Both the position numbers and the translations under genes were made by a program. Below the pieces are notes generated by a model, which was not told where the DNA came from, searched no databases, and saw nothing but the letters and a program-made list of their open reading frames with translations. This document shows, piece by piece, positions 1-9,566 of a DNA stretch of 64,000 bases. The stretch is taken from the NCBI RefSeq assembly GCF_030811715.1, contig NZ_JAUSRH010000010.1, positions 95,685 through 159,684 on the forward strand, read 5' to 3'. Position 1 is the first letter of the stretch. Each line of letters opens with the position of its first letter. Source of the DNA: Sinomonas atrocyanea (GTDB taxonomy: Bacteria > Actinomycetota > Actinomycetes > Actinomycetales > Micrococcaceae).

Positions 1-2
1 CC

Positions 3-1043
3 CTGGCAGGCCTGAGGGAGAGCTGGCGGTGGCGCGGCGTCCTCGGGTTCGGCGCCGCGCTCATGGTGTCCACCGGGCTCTCGTTCTACTGCATCCTGCT
101 CGCCCCGGTCGCAGTGCTCGCGGTCCTCGCCGACGGCCGCCTCCGTCGGCAGTGGTGGAAGGTGGCGCTCGCGAGCGTCCCGGCCGCGGGCGTGGCGGCC
201 TGGGTCGCCGCCGCCGCCTCACGCCAGACGTTCCAAGTCGCGTGGATCCCGCCGCTGGACTGGCATGTGGCCCCCGAGATCCTTCTCCTGCAGTACTTCT
301 CGCACGCGTCGATGTGGACGGACGCCGGCATCGTCCCTGCCGCCTCGGCCCCGCTCGTCGTCGGCATGGTGATGACCGCGGTCGCCGTGCTGGCGCTGGC
401 GGTCTGGGGCGCGGTCCGCCGCCCGCGCTCGTTCTCGACGGTGCTCGGCCTCGCGCTCATCGTCGTCCCGCTCGCCGTTCTCCTGGTGGGATCGGCCCTG
501 ATGGGCAGCTCGTACTATCTTCCGCGCTACCTGACGTTCACGGCGCCGGGGCTGTGCCTGCTCGCCGCCAACGGCGCCGTCTCCCTGACGCGGCGCTCGG
601 CTTTCCGCTGGGTTGCCGGGGCCGCCGCGCTCACCCTCGCCGGCGGGGCAGTCTTGGCCATCGCCGGGCAGCGGACCCAGTTCGCCCGAAGCCCATCCGA
701 CGACTTCCGCTTCGTTGCGGACACGATCCGGGACCACGCCCGCCCGGGGGAATCCTTCGCGGTCGCGGCCGGCGAGGACCTCTTCCTCGCCGCCTACCCC
801 CGGCCCTTCGAGGGGCTCGTGGACCTCACGCGCGGCATCAGCGCCGCACAGTGGGGCCTGATCTTCGATCAGAGGTTCCCGCTCGAGAGCCGATCGGCGC
901 TCGTGGACCGGCAGAAGGTCGTCTTCGCGATCCGGCCGGTGGAGAAGCCCCAGGAGGAGGAGTTCCTCCGCAGCCGCGGCTTCGCGGAGCAGGGGCGCTG
1001 GAGCGGCCCCGGTCACGTGATCGTCAAGTTCGTCAAGTACTGA
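3..1043 (+). CDS. 5'-truncated polytopic membrane protein, GT-C glycosyltransferase-like
   Basis: The frame is open to the left edge of the window, so the N-terminus is missing. The visible part has about six hydrophobic segments followed by a soluble C-terminal portion of about 110 residues. This plan (membrane half, short periplasmic tail) resembles the C-terminal half of actinobacterial mannosyltransferase or PMT-like GT-C proteins. No catalytic motif is visible because the first loop lies outside the window. It heads the polysaccharide locus, so a role in extracellular glycan assembly is inferred from context. Confidence 0.7.
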   Translation: MAGLRESWRWRGVLGFGAALMVSTGLSFYCILLAPVAVLAVLADGRLRRQWWKVALASVPAAGVAAWVAAAASRQTFQVAWIPPLDWHVAPEILLLQYFSHASMWTDAGIVPAASAPLVVGMVMTAVAVLALAVWGAVRRPRSFSTVLGLALIVVPLAVLLVGSALMGSSYYLPRYLTFTAPGLCLLAANGAVSLTRRSAFRWVAGAAALTLAGGAVLAIAGQRTQFARSPSDDFRFVADTIRDHARPGESFAVAAGEDLFLAAYPRPFEGLVDLTRGISAAQWGLIFDQRFPLESRSALVDRQKVVFAIRPVEKPQEEEFLRSRGFAEQGRWSGPGHVIVKFVKY

Positions 1044-1097
1044 CCGGTACCATTGACTGGGTGTGCGCCGGCTCTTCCGGCGCTCGAGGAATGAAGG

Positions 1098-2192
1098 ATG
1101 AGGAAGCGGATGCCGAAGCCCCCGACGACGTCGACCAGCTCTTGGAGCCGACGGGCGTTCTTGGCGGGCGGCGTGTCGCTGCCCTTCCTCCTGACCGGGT
1201 GCCTCGATAAAAAGAGCGCCGACCGGACCGCCGTCGAGGACAACTCGTTCCCCACGACCATCCGGCACGCCCTCGGGTCCACCACGATCGACAAGGAGCC
1301 GCGCATCATCGCCACCCTCGGGTGGTCGAGCGCGGACGTGTGCGTCGAACTCGGCGTGCTGCCGGCCGGCTACCCGGTGGAGGCGCTGCGCGGCTACGGG
1401 ACGCCGCCCTGGTTCTCGAAGGCCGTGAGCCAGCTCGATGCCCTCCTGCCCCGCAACTACCACGACGACGCAGGCGTGCCCTGGGGCGACCTGCAGGACA
1501 TCAAGCCCGATCTCATCCTCGCGGTCAACGCCGCCTTCGGGAAGGACGCCGCGGAGACGACCGACGTCTACACCCAGCTGACCAAGATCGCGCCCACCGT
1601 CGCGTGGCCGGGCCGCCAGAAGGACACCGACTGGCGGACGACGACGACGATGGTCGCCCAGGCGCTGGGCCGCAAGGATGCCGGCAAGGCCCTCGTGACC
1701 TCCACCGAGGGCGCCATCCGTGATGCGGCGGCCGCCTACAAGGACCTCGCCGGGGCCACCGTGCTGTGCCTGGAAGCGCGCTCCGTGCCGGGGGCCTCCT
1801 TCGAGGTCCATACCCAGGACTCCAATGCCATGCGCGTGCTCGCCGACTTCGGCCTCAAGCCCGCGCCCGCCCTCGCGAAGATCGTCGCCGATGGCCAGCC
1901 GAACGGGCAGACCGTCGGGCCCAAAACCGTCTACCTCGACGCCAACCGGGCCGCCGAGCTCGTGGCCGACGTCGTCGTCGTCGGCGTCCGCCCTGACGAG
2001 CACAAGGACATCGCCGAGGGGAAGGTGCTGTCCGGCATCCCCGCCCAGCGGCGCGGCTCGACCCTCCTGCTGAACACGGACCAGGACTTCCTCGCGCTCG
2101 TCGCCGCCTCGCCCACCTCCATCAAGTGGGCCATCCAGACGGTCATGCCCGGACTCGCCCGCTGCGCGTACCTCGCGCGCACCGCCAAGTAG
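1098..2192 (+). CDS. Iron-siderophore ABC transporter substrate-binding lipoprotein
   Basis: The N-terminus carries a twin-arginine-like SRRAFL motif, a short hydrophobic stretch and a lipobox ending in LTGC, so it is probably a Tat-exported lipoprotein. The mature part (periplasmic binding fold type III, FepB/FhuD-like) includes the typical opening IIATLGWSSADVCVELGVLP and a long linking helix region. It would capture a ferric siderophore at the outer membrane face. No permease or ATPase lies next to it, which is unusual; the neighbours are polysaccharide genes. A GAGGAA ribosome site lies 6 nt before the chosen ATG. The next gene starts 7 nt after its stop. Confidence 0.85.
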   Translation: MRKRMPKPPTTSTSSWSRRAFLAGGVSLPFLLTGCLDKKSADRTAVEDNSFPTTIRHALGSTTIDKEPRIIATLGWSSADVCVELGVLPAGYPVEALRGYGTPPWFSKAVSQLDALLPRNYHDDAGVPWGDLQDIKPDLILAVNAAFGKDAAETTDVYTQLTKIAPTVAWPGRQKDTDWRTTTTMVAQALGRKDAGKALVTSTEGAIRDAAAAYKDLAGATVLCLEARSVPGASFEVHTQDSNAMRVLADFGLKPAPALAKIVADGQPNGQTVGPKTVYLDANRAAELVADVVVVGVRPDEHKDIAEGKVLSGIPAQRRGSTLLLNTDQDFLALVAASPTSIKWAIQTVMPGLARCAYLARTAK

Positions 2193-2199
2193 CTCCGCC

Positions 2200-4353
2200 G
2201 TGACGCAGACCGAGCCAGGGGAGATGCGCTCCACGGAGCCGGACGCCGTGGCCCCCGCCGCGCCACGGACGGTCCGCAAGGACATCCAGGCCCTCCGCGC
2301 CCTCGCGGTGGCCGCCGTCGTCGTGAATCACGTGTGGCCGCGGCACCTCCCCGGGGGCTACGTCGGCGTCGACATCTTCTTCGTCATCTCCGGCTACCTC
2401 ATCAGCAACCACCTCCTGTCGGAGGTCCGCCGGACGGGGACCGTCCGGCTGGGGTCCTTCTACGCCCGGCGCGCCAAGAGGCTCCTCCCCGCCGCGCTCC
2501 TGGTCGGCCTCGTGGCCCTGGCAGCTGCATACGTCTGGCTGCCGTTCAACCGCTGGGCGGTCATTGCCCAGGAGACCATCGCGGCGGCCTTCTATGCCGA
2601 GAACTGGGTGCTGGCGGCCAAGTCGGTGGACTACTCGGCCCACAGCGAAGGCGCCTCGACCGTCCAGCACTACTGGTCGCTGTCGGTGGAGGAGCAGTTC
2701 TACCTCCTGTGGCCGCTCCTCCTCCTCGCAGCGTGGGCCGTGGCCACGAGGTTCCGCTTCCGCCACCACCGCAGCGTCACCCTCGCGTTCTCCCTCGTGG
2801 GGGCCGCGTCCTTCGCCTTCTGCATCTGGTACACGGTGGCGGACCGCAGCCCCGCGTACTTCGTGACCCCGGGGCGCGCGTGGGAGTTCGCGGCCGGCGG
2901 CCTCATCGCGGTCGTAGGGCACCGCCTCCGCGAACGGGGCGCCCGGTCGCTGCCCAGACCCGTCAGGGGGATCCTCCAGACAGTGGGCCTCGGCCTCCTC
3001 GTCGTCTCGGCGCTCGCGTTCAACGAGACCACGCCCTTCCCCGGCTACCTCGCGGCCGTGCCGGTGGCAGGGACGGCGCTCATCATCGCCGCCGGGCCGG
3101 AGCGCCCCGGATGGTCGCCCGTACGGGTCCTCGAGAACAGGCCGGTCCAGTACGTGGGGGACATCTCCTACTCCCTCTACCTCTGGCACTGGCCGCTCAT
3201 CATCCTCGCCCCGTCGGCCCTCGCCAGGGACCTCGGCACGGCCGACCGCATCGGGGTCGTCGTCCTCTCGCTCGTGCTCGCGGCCGTCACCAAGCGCTTC
3301 GTCGAGGACCCGGGCCGGACCAGGCTGCTGCGCGGCTCCGCCCCGCGGAAGGTCTTCCTCGCGACCGTTGCGGCGATGAGTGCCGTGGCGGTCGCCGGGC
3401 TGTCCCTCATCGGTGCGGCCGCTGCCGAGCAGGCGACCCAGGAGCATCGGGCTGCGCTGCTCGCGAGCGGGGCGTGCTTCGGTGCGGCGAGCCTTGCCGA
3501 CCCGAAGGGATGCACCGATCCCTTCGGCCCCGCCGAGGTCGCGAACGTGGGGGAGAACGAGGCGCCCTGGTTCAACGCCCCGGAATGCAGCCCGGCCCCC
3601 AACCCCGTCATGGCTGGCCCGCAGAGGGCCCTCCTGCGCTGTGACTTCACCCAGGGCAAGCCCGCCTCCGAGACCGTCTGGCTCGTCGGGGACTCCCACG
3701 CCGAACAGTGGAAGGCCGCGATCCACGAACTCGCCAGGCAGCGGCACTGGGTCCTCTACGAGAGCCTCGTCGGAGGGTGCCCCCTCGTCGATGCCAAGCG
3801 CGTGGCGTTCATGGGCGTCCCCTCGGACAATCCGGCGCTGCAGCAGAAGTGCCTGACCTGGAGCCGCGACCTCGCCGCGCGGATCACCGCCGAACGGCCC
3901 AATCTGGTCATCGCGTCCACCTTCGCCAGCGGCGAGACGATCGACGACGGCACGGGCCGGTCGCAGCTGGACCAGTACCGCGCCGCAGTGAGTCGCCGCT
4001 TCCTTCCCTGGGCGGCCGCAGGGTCCCGCGTGCTCGTGATCCGCGACACCCCGCTCACGCTTGACCGCTCGACGCCGGACTGCGTCGCGCAGAACCCGGA
4101 CGATCCGCAGAGGTGCTCGAACCCGCGGTCGGCGGCGCTTCCGCCGGACCCGCTGGCCGAGGGCGTCAGGGCGCTCCACGACAGCCGGCTCGGTGTCCTG
4201 GACCTCTCCGACCAGTTCTGCCCGGGGGCGACGTGCTACGCGGTCATCGGCGGCGCGCACGTCTACTTCGACCGCGACCACGTCTCGCGCACCTACACCA
4301 AGTCCCTCCTGCCCCTCGTCAGCCGGCGATTCGATGCTGCCGTCCACGGCTGA
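2200..4353 (+). CDS. Acyltransferase 3 / SGNH fusion (OafA-like O-acetyltransferase)
   Basis: The N-terminal half is an acyltransferase-3 membrane domain: it opens with DIQALRALAVAAVVVNHVWP, then GYVGVDIFFVISGYLI (about residues 55-70), and contains SVEEQFYLLWP and about ten membrane segments. The C-terminal part (about 430-717) is an SGNH hydrolase-type domain with the GDSH block in VWLVGDSHAEQWK. Such fusions O-acetylate surface polysaccharide or peptidoglycan, carrying acetyl groups across the membrane. The start is GTG, 7 nt after the upstream gene. The stop overlaps the start of the next gene, which points to one operon. Confidence 0.9.
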   Translation: MTQTEPGEMRSTEPDAVAPAAPRTVRKDIQALRALAVAAVVVNHVWPRHLPGGYVGVDIFFVISGYLISNHLLSEVRRTGTVRLGSFYARRAKRLLPAALLVGLVALAAAYVWLPFNRWAVIAQETIAAAFYAENWVLAAKSVDYSAHSEGASTVQHYWSLSVEEQFYLLWPLLLLAAWAVATRFRFRHHRSVTLAFSLVGAASFAFCIWYTVADRSPAYFVTPGRAWEFAAGGLIAVVGHRLRERGARSLPRPVRGILQTVGLGLLVVSALAFNETTPFPGYLAAVPVAGTALIIAAGPERPGWSPVRVLENRPVQYVGDISYSLYLWHWPLIILAPSALARDLGTADRIGVVVLSLVLAAVTKRFVEDPGRTRLLRGSAPRKVFLATVAAMSAVAVAGLSLIGAAAAEQATQEHRAALLASGACFGAASLADPKGCTDPFGPAEVANVGENEAPWFNAPECSPAPNPVMAGPQRALLRCDFTQGKPASETVWLVGDSHAEQWKAAIHELARQRHWVLYESLVGGCPLVDAKRVAFMGVPSDNPALQQKCLTWSRDLAARITAERPNLVIASTFASGETIDDGTGRSQLDQYRAAVSRRFLPWAAAGSRVLVIRDTPLTLDRSTPDCVAQNPDDPQRCSNPRSAALPPDPLAEGVRALHDSRLGVLDLSDQFCPGATCYAVIGGAHVYFDRDHVSRTYTKSLLPLVSRRFDAAVHG

Positions 4354-5959
4354 GCCGCAGGAGGCGACCGCCCGGGAAGGCGAGCGCAGGCCCCGCGGTG
4401 CCGTCGTCGTGGCCGCGGTCCTGTCCACGCTGGTCCTGCTCGTCCTCGTCGACGTCGTGGCGGACCCGCCGCCGACCCTCGTGCCGTACAGCACGGCGCT
4501 CGTCGTGGCCGCCGCCGCCGGGCTCGTCGCCCTCGCCCCGCTGCTGCACCGGGCCGCGGCCTGGTCCGCCGGCGTCCTCGAGCGGGTGCCCCGTCCCGGC
4601 CGGTGGGCGCTCGCGGCCGCCGCACTCCTGGTCCTCACGCTCGTCCCCGCGGTCATCGGACTGGCCGTCCGCGTACCGCCGGGCTGGGACGCCGGCGCGG
4701 TCCTCGACACTGCGACCGCCTTCGCCCAGGGGACGCACTACGACTTCGCGGAGCAGTACTTCGCCTGGTACCCGAACAACCTCTTCCTCGCGTTCGCCCT
4801 CGGCTGCTACTTCAAGGTCGTCGGCGCGTTCGGGGTGACCGATACCCTGGCCGCGGCGATCTGGCTGCACGCCGTCTTCATGGCCGTGAGCTCGCTCCTC
4901 GCCGTCCGCCTCGCCCGGCGCGTGGCGGGGCCCGCGGCCGGCGTGGGCACCCTGCTCGTCACAGTCCCCTTCGTGGCGCTCGGGCCGTGGAGCGGCGTGC
5001 CCTACTCGGACACGCTCTCGATGCCGTTCCCGGTCGCCATCCTGCTGCTCGCGGACATCGCGCGCACGGCACCCCGCTGGCGCTCGCTCGGCCTCTGGGC
5101 TGCGGTCGGGGTCCTCACTGCGGTCGGGATGCAGATCAAGCCGACGGTGGTCTTCGCGTTCGCGGCCGTCGGCCTCACGGCGATGCTCGCCTCGCGGGGA
5201 GCCCGGGAGTGGGGCAGGACCGCCGTGGCGGCGGCCGTGGCCCTCTCCTTCGCGGGCGCGGCGTTCCTCGGCAGCAGCGCCGCCGTCAAGGCCGCCCACG
5301 TGGTCCAGTTCAACCTCGACACCAACACGCAGGCCGTGCCGTTCACGCACTTCCTCAAGATGGGCGCCACGGGCAGGGGCGGCTTCAACGCCGACGACAT
5401 CCGGGACACCCTGAGCACGCCGCCGGCAGACCGGTTCGCCAACGGCCTGAACGGCTACCTCGGCCGGGTCGAGGCCATGGGGCCCACGGGCTATCCCGGC
5501 TTCCTCCTGGACAAGCTGGGGTGGTCGCTCGGCGACGGATCGTTCTACGCGTGGGCCGAGGGGGTCACGCGGGAGAACCACAGCTTCCCCGCCCACGACC
5601 CGCTGAGCGAGCAGATCCGCCGCTTCTACACGTTCGACGGCGACGGGGCGCCTCTCCTGCGCAGCGCCTGGCAGGCTGCGTGGTTCGCCGTGCTCGCGGT
5701 CCTGGCCCTCTCTGCACTCGTCAGGGGCGGCGGCAGGGACGCCTGGGCCGGCACTGCGTCGCGGCTCGCCTTCCTGGCACTGCTGGTCTTCCTGGCCCTC
5801 TTCGAGAACAGGGCCCGCTACATCTACCTCTACGTCCCGGTGGTCGCGGTCCTCGTCTCTGCGGCGGTCGCGGACGGCCGCGCCGCGTTCGTGCGCCGTC
5901 GCCGGCAGGCGCGCCCTGCGCCCGGCCCGGGCGGCCCGGGCCCCGCCGCGGTCTCGTAG
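4334..5959 (+). CDS. Polytopic GT-C family membrane glycosyltransferase-like protein
   Basis: This 541-residue protein has about eleven hydrophobic segments. An extracytoplasmic loop early in the protein contains GWDAGAVLDTATAFAQG and then YFAWYPNNLFLAF, which fits the acidic first loop and helix order of GT-C (PMT/ArnT-like) transferases that use polyprenyl-phosphate sugars. The ATG at 4334 overlaps the end of the acyltransferase gene by 20 nt; longer upstream readings of the frame would only run through that gene. With the GT2/GtrA pair downstream it could form a polyprenyl-phosphate sugar route. The substrate cannot be told from sequence. Confidence 0.75.
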   Translation: MLPSTAEPQEATAREGERRPRGAVVVAAVLSTLVLLVLVDVVADPPPTLVPYSTALVVAAAAGLVALAPLLHRAAAWSAGVLERVPRPGRWALAAAALLVLTLVPAVIGLAVRVPPGWDAGAVLDTATAFAQGTHYDFAEQYFAWYPNNLFLAFALGCYFKVVGAFGVTDTLAAAIWLHAVFMAVSSLLAVRLARRVAGPAAGVGTLLVTVPFVALGPWSGVPYSDTLSMPFPVAILLLADIARTAPRWRSLGLWAAVGVLTAVGMQIKPTVVFAFAAVGLTAMLASRGAREWGRTAVAAAVALSFAGAAFLGSSAAVKAAHVVQFNLDTNTQAVPFTHFLKMGATGRGGFNADDIRDTLSTPPADRFANGLNGYLGRVEAMGPTGYPGFLLDKLGWSLGDGSFYAWAEGVTRENHSFPAHDPLSEQIRRFYTFDGDGAPLLRSAWQAAWFAVLAVLALSALVRGGGRDAWAGTASRLAFLALLVFLALFENRARYIYLYVPVVAVLVSAAVADGRAAFVRRRRQARPAPGPGGPGPAAVS

Positions 5960-5963
5960 AATC

Positions 5964-6989
5964 ATGAGCGTGCTTGAGAACATGGGGGACGCCGACCGAC
6001 CGTCCGCCGGACTGTTGAGTTTCGTCCTCCCTGTCCACAACGAGGCGGCCAACGTGCATCCTCTGCACGGACGCCTTGCCGCCATCGTGGATCAGCTGGG
6101 CCACGACGCCGAGTTCATCTACGTCAACGACGGCAGCAGAGATGAGTCCCTTGCGGTGCTCCGCGGCCTTGCGCGCCGGGATCCCCGCGTGGTCGTGATC
6201 GACTTCTCGCGGAACTTCGGCCACCAGATCGCCGTGACGGCGGGGCTCGACGAGGCCCGGGGCGACGCCGTGGTCATCATGGACACCGACCTGCAGGACC
6301 CGCCGGAGGTCGTGTTCGACCTCGTGGCCGCCTGGCAGGGCGGCGCCGACGTCGCGTACGCGCAGCGGCGCACCCGCAAGGACTCCTGGTTCAAGCGCAC
6401 CACGGCCTCCGCGTACTACCGCCTCCTGCGCAGGCTCTCCGACATCGACATCCCCGCCAACACCGGCGACTTCCGGCTCATCGACCGCCGGGTCGTCGAC
6501 GAGCTCAAGAAGTACCGCGAGGTGGACCGGTACCTGCGGGGGATGGTGAGCCACGTCGGGTTCACGCAGGTTGCGGTGCCGTTCGACCGCGACGAGCGGC
6601 TGCACGGCGAGACGGGCTACCCGATGGCCAAGATGCTCAAGCTCGCCGCGGACGGGATCCTCGGCTTCTCCACGTTCCCCCTCACCGTCATCTCCAGGAT
6701 CGGCTTCCTCGCTTCGGGCCTTGCCGTCCTCGGTGCGTTGTACGCGCTCGCGATGAAGCTCTTCGCGCCGCAGAACGTCGTCGAGGGATGGACCTTCATC
6801 GTCATGAGCGTGCTGTTCGTAGGCGGGATCCAGATCAGCATGCTCGGGATCCTCGGGCAGTACATCGGCCGCATCTACCGCGAGGTGCAGGCCCGGCCGC
6901 TGTACACCGTGCGCTCGGTGTACCGGCACGGGGAGGAGCGCCCGCCCGCGGCTGCCCCGAACGGCGCCTCGCGCGTCGGCGACGCGTGA
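5964..6989 (+). CDS. GT2 polyprenyl-phosphate glycosyltransferase (GtrB/DPM1-like)
   Basis: The cytoplasmic GT2 domain shows VLPVHNEAANV near the start, the VNDGSRDES block, and the DxD-type metal site in VIMDTDLQDPPE (about residue 100). Two C-terminal membrane segments follow (about 235-300). This is the bactoprenol-phosphate glucosyltransferase/DPM-synthase layout. It would load a sugar onto the lipid carrier on the inner face of the membrane. It starts 4 nt after the GT-C gene and its stop overlaps the gtrA-like start, so the three are probably co-translated. The ATG is preceded by a weak ribosome site only. Confidence 0.9.
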   Translation: MSVLENMGDADRPSAGLLSFVLPVHNEAANVHPLHGRLAAIVDQLGHDAEFIYVNDGSRDESLAVLRGLARRDPRVVVIDFSRNFGHQIAVTAGLDEARGDAVVIMDTDLQDPPEVVFDLVAAWQGGADVAYAQRRTRKDSWFKRTTASAYYRLLRRLSDIDIPANTGDFRLIDRRVVDELKKYREVDRYLRGMVSHVGFTQVAVPFDRDERLHGETGYPMAKMLKLAADGILGFSTFPLTVISRIGFLASGLAVLGALYALAMKLFAPQNVVEGWTFIVMSVLFVGGIQISMLGILGQYIGRIYREVQARPLYTVRSVYRHGEERPPAAAPNGASRVGDA

Positions 6990-7441
6990 CGGCGGACCTC
7001 CGGCGCCCGCGCCCCGCGGCGCTCGCCAGGGCCTTCCGCTTCGTGGTGGTCGGCCTCGTGAACAACGCCGTCGGCTACGGTCTCTTCGTCGTGCAGTCCC
7101 TCGCCGGGGTGGGGCACACCGAGGCGATGACCGTGAGCTATGCGGTCGGGATGGCGGTCAGCTTCTGGGGCAACCGCGCCTGGACCTTCGGGCACGAAGG
7201 GCCGCTCTGGCCCACCATCCTGAGATTCCTCGGCGCCAATGCCGTGGGGTACACGGTCAACTATGGCCTGCTCAACTGGCTCGTCGAGGGCTGCGGCTGG
7301 CCGCAGATCCCGGCCCAGCTCGCCGCCACGGCGGTCGTGGCGGTGTGCACGTTCACCCTCATGCGCCTCTGGGTCTTCCCACCAGCAGCACGGGAGCGGC
7401 GCGGTGCGGCAGCCGCCGAGGAAGCCGCTAGGGGCAACTGA
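6986..7441 (+). CDS. GtrA-family membrane protein
   Basis: A 151-residue protein with four membrane helices. The opening ARAFRFVVVGLVNNAVGYGLF and the later GNRAWTFGH are typical of the GtrA/DPMS family, which is thought to help flip polyprenyl-phosphate sugars across the membrane. The GTG start overlaps the stop of the GT2 gene (GTGA), the classic GtrB-GtrA pairing. The last 14 nt overlap tail to tail with the convergent gene at 7428-9464. Confidence 0.88.
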   Translation: MTADLRRPRPAALARAFRFVVVGLVNNAVGYGLFVVQSLAGVGHTEAMTVSYAVGMAVSFWGNRAWTFGHEGPLWPTILRFLGANAVGYTVNYGLLNWLVEGCGWPQIPAQLAATAVVAVCTFTLMRLWVFPPAARERRGAAAAEEAARGN

Positions 7442-9464
7442 CCCTGAAGAGCCGCGCGTGGCCGACCTCGGCGACGAGCTTGACGCCCGGTGCGGAGTCG
7501 GTCGCCAGATCGTTGAGCCCGACGAACGGGTCGTCGGACGGGATGACGGTCTTGTCGCCGAAGTCCAGCGCCCAGTAGGCGCGCAGTTCCTTCACTGCCG
7601 GGCATACGCGCGAGTTGTAGGCTGCCTCGTCCCAATGGTTGAGGACCATCGCCTCGGTGGGGTTCCGATCGCCGAACACGTGGGGCGCGACCGTGCGCCG
7701 GTCCTCGAGGGCGTACACGAGCGAGCCTCCCATGAGCGGGTTGGCCACGATCGTGTCGCCGGCGGGCACGATGCCGGGGACCTGGTCGAGCAGTGCGCGC
7801 TCGTCGGAGTCGACGAGCATCGAGTTGCTGTCGAGGGTGAAGACCTGGTGGATGCGGTCCTGGACGCTCGAGAGCGTGCCTCCCTGCGAGCCGACGCCCA
7901 TCGCCAGGATCACGAGGGACACCACGATGGCCGTGATGCCCTGCCACCGCGGCGCCGCGGAGTCCGCGAGCCTGCTCAGGCGCGTAGTGCCCGCTGCCCA
8001 CTCCCGCGCCAGTTCCAGCCCGGCACGCATGCGCCAGAGGAGCCACTCTGCTCCGAGGATGGCGACCGGGAGGGCCACCACGGGCAGGATGGCCGCGAGC
8101 CTGAAGCTGTCGTTGTACCAGACTCCCGTGAGGAAGGTGCGCAGCGAACCCGGGTTCCAGCTCGAGACGACGACGTAGAGGGCCCCGCCGATCGCGTACA
8201 TCGCCAGGACCCACCAGAGGCGCCGGAGCTGCCGGGCCAGCACGTACAGGCCGATGAAGGTCAAGGGGGTGAGGATCCAGGCGACCGTCGTGCCCATCGG
8301 GGCGTTGGCGAGGACCTCGCCGATGGCGCGGGCGTTGGACTGGAAGGGGGCCCAGGGGGCGGCGCTCAGGCTCGGCCGGAGGAGGTACCAGATGCCGGCC
8401 ACGCCGACCGAGTAGACCAGCGCGAAGGCGAGCCAGAGACGCAGGGCCCGGCGCGACGTCGTCCGCTTCCGCCACGCACCCCACGTGACGAAGAAGCGCG
8501 CCCAGACCACGGGAAGCGCGAAGCCGAGGAGGCCGATCGCCGTCGACGGGTGGGTCAGGGCGAGTCCCGGGAACGTCCCCACGAGGGCGAGGATCGGAGG
8601 AAGGGGCGACGACGGCTGGCTGCGCGCCATGCCGAGGGCCTCGATCGCGAGCCCGAGCACCGCAGGCATGAGCGCGATCGCGGCGTGGTTGGGGTAGAGG
8701 ACGCCGAACGCCACCATGAGGTAGGGGAAGGCGCTGAAGCCCGCAGAGAGGGCGCCGGCGGCCATGAGCGGAACCGGGCGGTACCCGACGATGCGGCTGA
8801 TGAGGAACAGGCACGAGAGGGGCCAGACCAGGGCGCCGATGACGATCGTCGCGACGTTGACGACGACCGGCACGGGGCCGCCAGCCAGTTGGAGGATGAG
8901 CGCCATGGAGTCGTGCATCGCGGCCGGGTAGAACGAGTGGGACGAATCCGTGAGGTTGCCCAGCGTCAGCGACGAGCCGTTCGCGTGGTCCTCGATGTAG
9001 CGGATCGCGTTGAGGTGGTAGATGTTGTCGAACGTCTGCGAGAAGTCCTCGGGTGCGCCGAAGCCGAGGATGTACCGGCGGCCGATGATGAGGGCAGCGA
9101 ACGCCACCGAGAGCGGCACTCCGGCCCAGACGATCCACCGGCCGAGGTCCAGGTGCGTGAGAGGACCATTGGAGGCCAGCACCCGGCCGCCGGCGCGAGG
9201 GGAGCGGCGGCGCCAGAGGACGCGCACCGCGAGCACTGCAAGCGTCAGGACGGCCGAGACCACGAAGTAGACCACCGGGTTGAACGGGAGCCGCACGAAG
9301 GGGGCCACCACTGCCGTGCAGCCGGCGACGGAAGCGGAGACCGGAGCGGCCAGCGCGGCGAGGTTCAGCCGCCTGACACCGGCTGCCGCGAGCACCGCCA
9401 GACCGGGCCCGAACATCACCACCAATGCTGCCGCGAAGGTCGGGATGGTCTGGATCCAGGTCAT
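7428..9464 (-). CDS. Large polytopic membrane protein (DUF6541-like)
   Basis: A 678-residue protein with at least twelve hydrophobic segments and a C-terminal soluble tail of about 130 residues. The opening (MFGPGLAVLAAAGVRR) and the loop with a DNIYHLNAIRYIE stretch match the DUF6541 proteins found in actinobacterial glycan loci. These are probably GT-C-like transferases or polymerases, but the activity is unproven. A GAGGAG ribosome site precedes the ATG by 9 nt. It is divergent from the GT2 gene at 9567 and convergent with gtrA. Confidence 0.75.
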   Translation of the reverse strand: MTWIQTIPTFAAALVVMFGPGLAVLAAAGVRRLNLAALAAPVSASVAGCTAVVAPFVRLPFNPVVYFVVSAVLTLAVLAVRVLWRRRSPRAGGRVLASNGPLTHLDLGRWIVWAGVPLSVAFAALIIGRRYILGFGAPEDFSQTFDNIYHLNAIRYIEDHANGSSLTLGNLTDSSHSFYPAAMHDSMALILQLAGGPVPVVVNVATIVIGALVWPLSCLFLISRIVGYRPVPLMAAGALSAGFSAFPYLMVAFGVLYPNHAAIALMPAVLGLAIEALGMARSQPSSPLPPILALVGTFPGLALTHPSTAIGLLGFALPVVWARFFVTWGAWRKRTTSRRALRLWLAFALVYSVGVAGIWYLLRPSLSAAPWAPFQSNARAIGEVLANAPMGTTVAWILTPLTFIGLYVLARQLRRLWWVLAMYAIGGALYVVVSSWNPGSLRTFLTGVWYNDSFRLAAILPVVALPVAILGAEWLLWRMRAGLELAREWAAGTTRLSRLADSAAPRWQGITAIVVSLVILAMGVGSQGGTLSSVQDRIHQVFTLDSNSMLVDSDERALLDQVPGIVPAGDTIVANPLMGGSLVYALEDRRTVAPHVFGDRNPTEAMVLNHWDEAAYNSRVCPAVKELRAYWALDFGDKTVIPSDDPFVGLNDLATDSAPGVKLVAEVGHARLFRVSCP

Positions 9465-9552
9465 CTGGTGAGGCTCCTCGCGTCGGTCAACCCCCTAAGT
9501 ATGCCCTGTCGTACTGGGTCCGACGTGCAGGGAAAGGGCCGATGGCTCTTGG

Positions 9553-9558
9553 TATAGT
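9553..9558 (+). promoter_or_regulatory. -10 box (TATAGT) for the GT2 gene at 9567
   Basis: TATAGT lies 8 nt before the ATG at 9567, so transcription would begin at or next to the start codon (leaderless). No good -35 hexamer is seen at 16-18 nt. The site is in the 93-nt gap between divergent genes. Confidence 0.5.
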
Positions 9559-9566
9559 TGCCAATC

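Noticed and set aside
2143..4710. Long minus-strand frame opposite the acyltransferase gene
   Set aside because: Shadow frame of the acyltransferase/SGNH gene; no ribosome site or domain.
7239..9557. Long open frame on the + strand opposite the DUF6541-like gene
   Set aside because: It is antisense to a protein with clear membrane segments, has charged low-complexity composition and no motifs; it reflects high-GC codon bias.
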